Origin: Chromatiaceae bacterium
GTDB lineage: Bacteria; Pseudomonadota; Gammaproteobacteria; Chromatiales; Chromatiaceae
Reading direction: 5' to 3'
Assembly: GCA_028277465.1 (NCBI GenBank)
Contig: JANQGF010000166.1
Span: 1-51,830 of the forward strand
Length of the DNA stretch: 51,830 nt
Part shown: piece after piece, positions 44,618 through 51,830 of the stretch
Layout: every line of letters starts with the position of its first letter
How positions within the stretch are numbered: position 1 is the first letter of the stretch
Notes under the pieces: model-generated
Database searches by the model: none
What the model was told of the DNA's origin: nothing
The model's input: only the letters and a program-made list of their open reading frames with translations
Position numbers and translations under genes: made by a program

Positions 44618-45730
44618 TCAGCCATACATGACATTGTCATTGGCCTCGAGAATGCCGATCAGGCCCTCGATTTCACCACTATCGGTGATGGTCCCCTCAG
44701 TCAGACCCGCGTCAATGGCACCCTCGGCATCGTCGGCAATGAAATCGATGAACTGTATGGTGTCACCATTGGTGAGGGTGACGGTCATGTCCCAGAAGTC
44801 CTTGTCGGCGAAGAAGGTCTCATAGCGATAGCCGGGGACGCGCGCGAGAAAGTCCGTCGAGGCGTCCAGATCCTTCTCGAGTGTGACCGACGCGATCATA
44901 CCGGCAAGCTCTTCGGCATTCGAAACCCCGAGGAACTCGACGATATCGCCCTGCTTGTTCCCGAAGGGATCGAATTCCCCCTTGTTGGCGAGGATCATAC
45001 CGAGAACGATATCGTTGCCGATCGGTTTGTTCAGATCGAAGGTGACGATATCCTGCCCGAAGTCGGATCCAAGCAGATAGCCATTCGGGTCGATCGGCTG
45101 TTTGGCGAAATTGGCGACGTCGGACGAGCCCACGTTGAAGACCTCGTTCACCGGATCGAGATTCGGGTTCTCGTCCAGCCAATCTTGGCCCTCGGTATCC
45201 CCAATCGTCTCCTGCGCGGACTCTGGGGTTGAGGGGTCGGGGGCAAAAGCTTCGGGATCTACCGTCGCAAGCTGCACGATCCAGCTATTGATCGACGCGA
45301 CGGCATCCGTGTTGACCGCACTAAACTCGTCGGTGTTGGCGAATGCCATAAGCGCTTCGCCTGGGCCAAGTGTCCTAATGAGGTCCCCCCAAAATGCGAT
45401 ATCGGAAGCACTCGGAGGCCGCCCGAGAAAGTTGTTGTACCAAACGTCGACATGCTGCTCTGGGGTCAAATCGCTGCCGAACCGCGAGGTGTACTCGGGG
45501 GAGGTTAGGAACGCGTCACCAATTGCGCCGACATCCCCTTCGAAATCAGGAACGGAACCGGTACCACCCAAGAATTGGTTCACCCAGAAGAGCAGGCCAC
45601 CGGGGTCATTGGCGGATTCGCTGTCCGATGGAACGGGTGCGCGCCCCAAAGCGGCGAGGTAGGCATTTCCGAAGATATCCGCAACCGCGGCATCAAACCT
45701 AACCCCATTTGAATAAGTGATCATGGCCAT
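44618..45730 (-). CDS. Acidic DUF4214 protein, probably exported
   Basis: About 370 residues from ATG 45730 (GAGGT upstream), with an open frame to 45772. The N-terminal half has two DUF4214-like units (AYLAALGRAPVPSD...FWVNQFLGG; WYNNFLGRPPSASDIAFWGDL), a domain found in RTX-type and S-layer-associated secreted proteins. The C-terminal half is very acidic and Gly/Asp-rich (GNDIVLGMILANKGEFDPFG; GEIEGLIGILEANDNVMYG), with no signal peptide. That combination suits type I secretion by a C-terminal signal and calcium or polysaccharide binding, but no nonapeptide RTX repeats are seen. It could sit at the surface with the capsule (inference). Confidence 0.72.
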   Translation of the reverse strand: MAMITYSNGVRFDAAVADIFGNAYLAALGRAPVPSDSESANDPGGLLFWVNQFLGGTGSVPDFEGDVGAIGDAFLTSPEYTSRFGSDLTPEQHVDVWYNNFLGRPPSASDIAFWGDLIRTLGPGEALMAFANTDEFSAVNTDAVASINSWIVQLATVDPEAFAPDPSTPESAQETIGDTEGQDWLDENPNLDPVNEVFNVGSSDVANFAKQPIDPNGYLLGSDFGQDIVTFDLNKPIGNDIVLGMILANKGEFDPFGNKQGDIVEFLGVSNAEELAGMIASVTLEKDLDASTDFLARVPGYRYETFFADKDFWDMTVTLTNGDTIQFIDFIADDAEGAIDAGLTEGTITDSGEIEGLIGILEANDNVMYG

Positions 45731-45772
45731 CAGCGAAAGTACCTCGTCAGGATTGGATTGAAGTGAAGGCAA

Positions 45773-47037
45773 GAGCAGCGTAGCACGACCCTACTCGGAT
45801 GAGCACATACTTTGTCCAGTCTCCCCGAAAAATACCTGGACGCGAACCAAAACCGCCGGAAGTGGACTCAGAAAACGAAACCGTTACGTACCCCTACGTG
45901 ACTGCAATGTGTTGGTGACGCACGATCTGCAACGTTGCTCCACGACGACAAATGCCACCGCGTGACTCCGTACGCTTCAGGTGCAATCGCGCTCCTCAGC
46001 GGCAGCCCACTCGATTAGCGCACCCTCGGACTCGGCCCGACCTGGTCGAGATCGAGGCGCTACACCATTGCACTCTGCACAGCAGACCCATCGATACGCC
46101 CGAACGCAACGCCGAGGGTACACACTAACTGTTGCGCTCGCAACCTTCCGCATGTCACCGGTTGACAAAGAAACGCGAACCTCATGCCGTCGCTTTGCTC
46201 AGGGGCCGTCCGCGAGCAACTTGAGCAGTCTTCAACCTTGAGATAGCCACTCCGACTTGGCCGGGCTTTACGCCAATTGTTCAAGTTATTTGCGGACAAG
46301 CCCTTAGGCGATTTCTGTCATGCCCTGGCGGACACAAGCGTACACACAAATCCTCAGCGTGAGAGTCAGAAACTTTGGCAAAACTCACAGGACGCCAACC
46401 GCGCCCAGCTGAGCTCGCCGGTAAAGCTACAACAGTTTCCACAAAGTAGCAAATTGATCGCACCCACGCACGGCGAGCCCAGATCAAAACCAATTTTCGT
46501 TGCCGTTTGGCCCATGAGGCCTAGAAACGACTTTGAAAGAACCTCTCGTGTCAGCGACCTCCAAGAGCATCTCGGCTCCCAAAACCAACCTAGGATTCAC
46601 CGCTACAGGTCTCTAGAATGGCCGCCGCAGCGTGGGTGTGTCGTCCCGAGTCTCTCGTCACGATTGATACCATAGAGATCTCCAATCACCGTGGCAACAC
46701 CCGTCTCCGCGGAATGTGCGGGTCATGTGCCGAGAACCAAGCGGAATCAAATCGTCTGCCAGAAAGCAGCGGAGATTCTTGGCAATTGCGGCAGGCCGCT
46801 GACTTCGCGCGCGTCGCCTCCGACTTCACCGAAAGACATCGATCGGGACCATAGCTGCCTGGAACGGCGGTGCGCCGAGTGAAGGCGAATCTGAGCAGGC
46901 GGCCGAACAGCTAGAGTTCAGTTGGACTGCGGAACATCGGGATGGTGGATCGTACCTTGCGTCACGGCGACGTAAGGGCGTCGAACTCCGCTCTGGACCA
47001 ACTTGACGGAAGACGGTTGACATTGGGAGGAGTCGTC
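45773..47037. other. 1.2 kb gene-poor stretch
   Basis: No supported gene. Short frames on both strands (for example 45981-46241, 46277-46675, 46618-46854 on plus, 46281-46493 on minus) have no domains, no ribosome sites and Arg/Ser/Cys-rich translations typical of non-coding GC-rich DNA. No repeats, tRNA or hairpins were recognised by eye. Confidence 0.4.
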
Positions 47038-49278
47038 ATGCCAGAGACGCGATGCGCACCAGTGGAGGAGGGGTCTGGTCCCATGGATCGGGTCCTGCCG
47101 CTGTGGCAGTTGCTAGGAGGGTCGATTCTACTCGGGGCGGCGATCGCCGCGGCACTAGTGGGGTGGGGGTTCCTCTCGGGGCAGAGTGCCCGAGCCTGGT
47201 TTCCAACCGGAGACCAGAATCAGGCCCTGGTCGGCCTCCTCTACTATCTCCACGACGAATGGCGCCTACCGCTCTTGATGGCTGAGAATCTGGGGCCGAG
47301 CGGGATGAATATCGCCTTCACGGATAGCATCCCTTTGCTCGCACTACCGGCGAAGATCTGGTTTTCGGTGACCGGGCAAGTAGTGAACTATTTCGGCGCC
47401 TGGGTATTGCTCTGTTTCGTGCTGCAAGCGGTAGCGTTCAACCTCCTCCTGCGGCAGTTCGGTCATGCGACCCTGATCACGCTGGTCGCGGGAACGCTGA
47501 TCGCCTGCACCGCACCGCTTCTGATGATCCGCTATTGGATGGAGCACCTGGCGCTCATGGGGCACTTCCTGGTGCTGCTCGGGCTGCTCCTCGTATTGCG
47601 AGAAGGTCGCAAGCAGATTCGCCCGGGGAGGATACTGGTCTGGTGGCTGCCATTGTTGACGGTGGCGCTGTGGGTGCACCCCTATTTCCTGGCGCTGACG
47701 GCAGCGCTCTTTGTGACCGCGCGGATAGAGCGCGCGCTGAGCGATCGACGGCTTGGCGCGGAGTCAATCCGCACGCTCCTCGGGCTGATCTGGATACTGG
47801 GCGTGATGCTGATATCCGGCCACATCTCGCTCGGTGGTCTGCCGACGTCAGCCGCATCGGATACCAGTTATACGATGAACCTGCTTGCTCCACTGCTGGC
47901 CCAAGGCTTGAGCGGGCTTTTTCCGGGTTGGGGACATGCGGATCCCACCGGGCGCCAAGCCGTCGAGGGCTTTGTCTATTTCGGAGCAGGCATCTGGGCC
48001 GCGTTGATCCTGTCTGGCGCACTGGGATTGTGGCGATGGCTGAGGCCACCGGGACGTGCGACCCTGCCGGCTAGGCATCAGGCAACCGATATCGGTCTGA
48101 GCGGCTGGCTGCTCGTCGTCTTGGCGCTGGGGCTATTCATCTATGCAGTCTCACCCGAGGTCTATGCCCTCGACCGACGGCTTTTCGACTATTCATGGCC
48201 CCCGCCACTGGAGGCATTGGCCAGACATTTTCGGGTGACGAGCCGGTTCTTCTGGCCGGTGTTCTATCTGGCTTACCTCGTGGCATTGATCGGACTGCTG
48301 GCCTGGCTGCCCAAACGGTTGGCCGCACCGGCCTTGGTGGCTATAGCGGCCTTACAGTGGATCGACACCCAACCCCTGCGGGCCCATCTTCAGGCACGAT
48401 CATCCGAACTGGCGCACCTATCTAGCGATGCGCGTTGGCGCGAGCTTGTGCCGTTACATGATGAATTGCTGCTCTATCCACCCATGTTCTGCACCCCGGA
48501 TGAGGCCGGAATGGCATTGAGTTTCGATTTGCAGCTGCTCGCCGCGCACCATCAGCTGAGGACCAATAGTCTCTACGCGGCCCGCTGGAAACCGGATTGC
48601 GTTGGTGCGGTCCGGGATTCCTACCAAACGACATTGGTGCCAGGACGTTTGATCGTGTTTCAGCGCCCGCCCTATGGGCGCGGTCAACTGGCCCGAATGG
48701 CAGCTCCCCCATCGGCCTGCCGCGCCTTTGAGCATGGTTATGCCTGTAGTCTGGAGTGGACGGCTCTGCCCCCGGCGACAAGGCAATCGTGGGAAGCAGC
48801 GCCGGCGGACATCCCCAGCTATGATCCGGGACGCCCGTTGCACCTGATTTCTGGAAGCGAAGACATTGCCTACCTGGACACGGCTTGGGCACTCTCCGAG
48901 CATTGGGGGACTTGGTCGCTTGGTCGACACGCGCGCCTAACGCTGCCTTTGGAGCAGCCAATGTCAGGGAAGGGCCTCGCTGAGTTTGAGGTACAGACCT
49001 TGCTGAGCGAAGGTCTGCGATCACAGCGGGTGACGGTCTCCCTGAACGAGACCCGGCTGACGGAATGGCGCTTCACCCTTGAGCAGCCGGGCGGCTGGCG
49101 GCGCCTGGAACTACCGGCCGACCTGGTAGCAGGAGCCCGAGTGCTGACATTCGAGTTCTTGATCGCTGACCCACGTTCTCCGGCGGAACTCGGCCTGAAC
49201 GCGAATGATACACGGCTGCTGGGAATGGCGCTCATCCGTGCGCGGGTGCAGGATACACCTCCCGCAGGATCACCGTGA
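47038..49278 (+). CDS. DUF6311 polytopic membrane protein (GT-C-like)
   Basis: A 746-residue protein starting at ATG 47038, with GGGAGGAG 5 bases upstream; the longer frame is rejected. It has about eleven to thirteen membrane helices in the first 480 residues, then a soluble periplasmic part with a beta-rich end (LTLPLEQPMSGKGLAEFEVQ, VTVSLNETRLTEWRF). The N-terminal block WFPTGDQNQALVGLLYYLHD then LLMAENLGPSGMNIAFTDSI matches the DUF6311 family, whose shape resembles GT-C enzymes that use polyprenyl-linked sugars. Together with the GtrB- and GtrA-like genes next door this is a plausible side-branch glycosylation module. Confidence 0.78.
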   Translation: MPETRCAPVEEGSGPMDRVLPLWQLLGGSILLGAAIAAALVGWGFLSGQSARAWFPTGDQNQALVGLLYYLHDEWRLPLLMAENLGPSGMNIAFTDSIPLLALPAKIWFSVTGQVVNYFGAWVLLCFVLQAVAFNLLLRQFGHATLITLVAGTLIACTAPLLMIRYWMEHLALMGHFLVLLGLLLVLREGRKQIRPGRILVWWLPLLTVALWVHPYFLALTAALFVTARIERALSDRRLGAESIRTLLGLIWILGVMLISGHISLGGLPTSAASDTSYTMNLLAPLLAQGLSGLFPGWGHADPTGRQAVEGFVYFGAGIWAALILSGALGLWRWLRPPGRATLPARHQATDIGLSGWLLVVLALGLFIYAVSPEVYALDRRLFDYSWPPPLEALARHFRVTSRFFWPVFYLAYLVALIGLLAWLPKRLAAPALVAIAALQWIDTQPLRAHLQARSSELAHLSSDARWRELVPLHDELLLYPPMFCTPDEAGMALSFDLQLLAAHHQLRTNSLYAARWKPDCVGAVRDSYQTTLVPGRLIVFQRPPYGRGQLARMAAPPSACRAFEHGYACSLEWTALPPATRQSWEAAPADIPSYDPGRPLHLISGSEDIAYLDTAWALSEHWGTWSLGRHARLTLPLEQPMSGKGLAEFEVQTLLSEGLRSQRVTVSLNETRLTEWRFTLEQPGGWRRLELPADLVAGARVLTFEFLIADPRSPAELGLNANDTRLLGMALIRARVQDTPPAGSP

Positions 49279-49330
49279 CGAGCATGCTTTCCAGTTTCCA
49301 ATCCCATAGGCATGCGCTTCAGGAGCCATC

Positions 49331-50353
49331 TTGGACCTTCTTTCGATCGTGATACCCGTCTATAACGAGGAGCAATTGCTGCCACACTTGGCGGCATCGC
49401 TCCTGCGGATCCTCCGCAAGACCGACTTGGCGAGCGAGATCATTCTGGTCAATGACGGCAGCCGGGACGCAAGCCTGGAGGTCATGGTGGGGCTCGCGGC
49501 ATCCCATCCCGAGATCAAGATCGTCGACCTGTCGCGCAATTTCGGGAAGGAATACGCCGTGAGCGCAGGCCTGAGGTTCGCGCGTGGCGAGGCCGTGGTG
49601 GTCATGGATGGCGATCTTCAGCATCCACCCGAGGTGATTTCCCGGCTCATCGAAAAATGGCGCGAAGGCCATGATGTCGTATACGCAAGGCATGTTGCCC
49701 GACGCGAAGAAAGCCGGATGAAGAAGATGCTCTCGGCACTTTTCTATCTCTTCTTCAATCGGTTGACTGAGACACCGATACCGCAGAATGTTGGCGATTT
49801 CCTGCTACTTGATCGGCGAGTCGTAGACTCCATCAACACCTTGCCCGAGCGAAACCGTTTCATGAAGGGGTTGTTCGCCTGGGTGGGCTTTCGTCGCTCA
49901 GAGGTGGAGTACGAGCAGGCCGAGCGAGCCCTCGGGTCTTCGAAATGGAGTCTGTGGAAACTGTGGAATTTCGCCTTGGACGGTCTGACCAGCTTCACGA
50001 CCCTGCCCTTGCGTCTATGGAGCTATATCGGGTTGTTGGTGTCCCTGCTGGCCATGCTCTACGCTTTGTATTTGGTCTTGCGCACACTGATCCTGGGTGT
50101 CGATGTACCGGGATTCGCCAGCCTGATCGTCGTGATGTTGATGCTGGGCGGGATTCAGCTCATTTCGCTCGGAGTGATCGGGGAGTATCTGGGCCGTCTG
50201 TATCATGAGGTCAAGCAGCGACCGCTGTTTCTGGTGCGACGCACCTACGGCTTCACCGAGGCCGATGAGGGACAAGCGGATCCACCGTCGTCAGGTCTTG
50301 GTGCGAAACACCCAGGAGCGGGCGAGCAAATAGGTGAAGAGCGGCACCAGTAG
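49331..50353 (+). CDS. GtrB-like polyprenyl-phosphate glycosyltransferase
   Basis: A 340-residue GT2 enzyme starting at TTG 49331 with AGGAG 5 bases upstream. The catalytic domain has LLSIVIPVYNEEQLLPHL, EIILVNDGSRDAS, NFGKEYAVSAGLRFARG and the metal site VVMDGDLQHPPEVI. A later segment NRFMKGLFAWVGFRRSEVEY and two membrane helices (about 233-255 and 262-295) complete the DPM/GtrB architecture. It would load a sugar onto undecaprenyl phosphate at the inner face of the membrane. The last 60 residues run past the usual end and overlap gtrA convergently by 63 bp. Confidence 0.88.
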   Translation: MDLLSIVIPVYNEEQLLPHLAASLLRILRKTDLASEIILVNDGSRDASLEVMVGLAASHPEIKIVDLSRNFGKEYAVSAGLRFARGEAVVVMDGDLQHPPEVISRLIEKWREGHDVVYARHVARREESRMKKMLSALFYLFFNRLTETPIPQNVGDFLLLDRRVVDSINTLPERNRFMKGLFAWVGFRRSEVEYEQAERALGSSKWSLWKLWNFALDGLTSFTTLPLRLWSYIGLLVSLLAMLYALYLVLRTLILGVDVPGFASLIVVMLMLGGIQLISLGVIGEYLGRLYHEVKQRPLFLVRRTYGFTEADEGQADPPSSGLGAKHPGAGEQIGEERHQ

Positions 50354-50725
50354 AATCACCAGCAGCATGCCGATCCGATAGTCCCACCCTAGGGGCCGAG
50401 TGGCGAGGTAGAGGATCGCCTGATTGAGACCCAATGCGGCGAGTGTAACGATCAGAAACCGGAGAAACTGGCGCGAGCTGCGTCGTCGATGCTGAAAGGT
50501 CCACTGGTTATGGCCGTGATAGGAGACCCACACCGCGCAGGAGAAGGCGATCAGATTCGCGAAAAGGGGCTCGGACAGAAGCCTGGTTTCGACCAACAGA
50601 ACGACAACGCCAAAATGGACCAGCGTCGCGGTCACGCCAACGATGCCGAAACGCACCAGTCGCGCGACCTTGCTGAATAATGGACTGGAGCGGGCGAGTC
50701 CGATGGATTCTGAATCCATAGGCAT
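50291..50725 (-). CDS. GtrA-family flippase-like membrane protein
   Basis: About 144 residues from ATG 50725 (ATG 50719 also possible; frame open to 50770). Four membrane helices are visible, starting KVARLVRFGIVGVTATLVHF and including the family's FSCAVWVSYHGHNQWTFQHR, with the final VFRTKT. GtrA proteins are thought to flip polyprenyl-phosphate sugars made by GtrB. Unusually, it is encoded on the strand opposite to the GtrB-like gene, with the two 3' ends overlapping by 63 bp. Confidence 0.85.
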   Translation of the reverse strand: MPMDSESIGLARSSPLFSKVARLVRFGIVGVTATLVHFGVVVLLVETRLLSEPLFANLIAFSCAVWVSYHGHNQWTFQHRRRSSRQFLRFLIVTLAALGLNQAILYLATRPLGWDYRIGMLLVILLVPLFTYLLARSWVFRTKT

Positions 50726-50874
50726 TGGCGGTTTCCGGGAGATTGATTCAGGGATCGGAAAGGAGGCCAAATCCCGTTGGCGACTGACCGGCCGATGCGG
50801 TGGGATGCGGTATTTTACGAAAGTTCAGTGCTCGGATGTCAAAGTCTCTGGTTACGGCTACGGAGGTGATTGGG

Positions 50875-51732
50875 ATGGATGATGAACCACTCTCGGGGGG
50901 AAAAGCGGCCGGTGAGCAGAAGAGCTGCTTAGCGAACGCTGCGCCCGACCTACCCACGGCACTCGAGTATCTGCAAGTCTTGAGGACACAGACCCCGGAT
51001 CCTCTGACCTGGGACTGGGAGGCCACCCTGGAGCGCAGCTATCGGCGGTTCCTGCAGCCAGGCGCCAGAATCATCGATGTAGGGGGGCACTCGGGACGCC
51101 ATGCAAGGGTCTTCCTCGATGAGATCCATGCCAGCCGGGTCTGGGTGCTCGAGCCCTTGCCGCGGGAGTACGCCTATCTGCGTCACTTGTTTGCAGAACG
51201 CCCCGAGGCAACCTTGATCAACGCAGCAGCCAGTGACCACCCAGGCCGGGCGCGCTTTGTCGTGAACACGCATGCACCTGAGGAGAGTGGGCTTCGTCGA
51301 CGACACTATAACGACGAAGCACATGCCGTAACCGAAGAGATCGAGGTGGAAGTGACAACACTGGATGAACTGACGGCGGGTGCGCAGATGCATGGACGTG
51401 TCGATTTCGTGAAGATCGACGTCGAAGGGGCGGAGCTCGATGTGCTGGCCGGTGCCCGGGGGCTCGCTGCAAGGGATCGGCCGATCTTCTCGGTCGAGTT
51501 CGGCGCTGCTGCATACAGCGTCTATGGCCACCATGCCGGCGACCTATTCTCATTGGCATCGACGTGGAGTTATGTCCTGACCGATCTATTGGGGCACCCG
51601 TTTCTGGCCTTGGAAGACTGGATGGCGGGAGTGGATGCCTACTACTGGGACTATTTGATGATGCCTGCGGAGCGCCTCGAGAGCATCGGAGCTCGGTTGG
51701 CCGATGACCCATGGCCAGTCAGACACCGATAA
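50875..51732 (+). CDS. FkbM-family methyltransferase
   Basis: A 285-residue S-adenosylmethionine-dependent methyltransferase. The start at ATG 50875 has an excellent ribosome site (GGAGGTGAT, ending 4 bases upstream); upstream starts are rejected. The SAM loop is IIDVGGHSGRHARVFLDEI, with acidic VWVLEPLPREYAYLRHLF. FVKIDVEGAELDVLAGARGL is the FkbM hallmark. Such enzymes often O-methylate sugars of surface polysaccharides. It lies next to the GtrA/GtrB module and its stop codon is shared with the flank of a MITE-like element. Confidence 0.85.
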   Translation: MDDEPLSGGKAAGEQKSCLANAAPDLPTALEYLQVLRTQTPDPLTWDWEATLERSYRRFLQPGARIIDVGGHSGRHARVFLDEIHASRVWVLEPLPREYAYLRHLFAERPEATLINAAASDHPGRARFVVNTHAPEESGLRRRHYNDEAHAVTEEIEVEVTTLDELTAGAQMHGRVDFVKIDVEGAELDVLAGARGLAARDRPIFSVEFGAAAYSVYGHHAGDLFSLASTWSYVLTDLLGHPFLALEDWMAGVDAYYWDYLMMPAERLESIGARLADDPWPVRHR

Positions 51733-51737
51733 GGAAC

Positions 51738-51826
51738 GATTCAGAAACAAGTGGTGCAACTTGAGACGCCCTTGTTGGGCACGCTCCGCTTTGCCCAACC
51801 TACGGTGTATAGGTTGTTTCTGAATC
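51738..51826. mobile_element. MITE-like element, copy 2 (full length)
   Basis: An 89-bp element with the same perfect 13-bp terminal inverted repeats as copy 1 at 22006-22074. It has an internal palindrome (gttgggca/tgcccaac) of which copy 1 has lost one arm. It starts 5 bp after the stop of the methyltransferase gene and runs to within 4 bp of the window edge. No coding capacity. Confidence 0.8.
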
Positions 51827-51830
51827 ATTA

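Noticed and set aside
44375-45232. 285-residue plus-strand frame
   Set aside because: It runs through the terminator and opposite the DUF4214 gene; its acidic/valine-rich pattern mirrors that gene.

Overview
The window reads as chromosomal DNA from a gammaproteobacterium, most likely a purple sulfur bacterium of the Chromatiaceae/Chromatiales. This placement rests on gammaproteobacterial housekeeping proteins (ComM/YifB, a YheS-type ABC-F protein, UbiK, a TorF-type porin next to glnK-amtB), a GC-rich core and the general look of the proteins. It was not confirmed by any search. No rRNA, tRNA or CRISPR array was seen.

Region 1 (1-13.4 kb) is ordinary core genome. A rightward chain encodes a degenerate receiver fragment, a REC-PAS response regulator and an ArsR-type repressor, followed by spermidine synthase. 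A leftward nitrogen operon (TorF-type porin, glnK, amtB) has a good sigma-54-like promoter and a strong intrinsic terminator. A second rightward block holds ubiK, comM, the ABC-F gene, a DUF2939 protein, a small hypothetical gene and glycogen phosphorylase (glgP).

Region 2 (13.4-35.5 kb) is an accessory island, visibly more AT-rich between about 14 and 25 kb. It is almost entirely leftward and holds seven sulfotransferase-type genes carrying eight sulfotransferase-like domains from several subfamilies (one frameshifted, one fused to a glycosyltransferase-like domain, one with two such domains). Upstream of these lie five large glycosyltransferase genes, including a tandem pair of about 880-residue proteins with four N-terminal repeats, a GT2 domain and a GT4-like domain. 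Debris is present: an IS5-like transposase relic, a truncated duplicate of a small gene and a short terminal-inverted-repeat element.

Region 3 (35.5-45.7 kb) is an ABC-transporter-dependent capsule locus: kpsC (rightward) facing a tightly coupled leftward operon lipoprotein-kpsD-kpsM-kpsT-kpsE, then a small membrane protein, kpsS, and an acidic DUF4214 protein with its own terminator. Region 4 (45.7-51.8 kb) has a long gene-poor stretch, then a polytopic DUF6311 protein, a GtrB-like polyprenyl-phosphate glycosyltransferase, a convergent GtrA-like flippase gene, an FkbM methyltransferase and a second copy of the inverted-repeat element.

Taken together, regions 2 and 3 look like a system that builds a long polysaccharide on a Kdo-primed lipid (KpsC/KpsS), assembles it with multidomain glycosyltransferases, sulfates it with several sulfotransferases, and exports it through KpsMT-E-D. 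A heavily sulfated capsule is the main hypothesis from this window. It is an inference from gene content. No genes for the sulfate donor PAPS or for Kdo synthesis are present here, so those would have to come from elsewhere in the genome.
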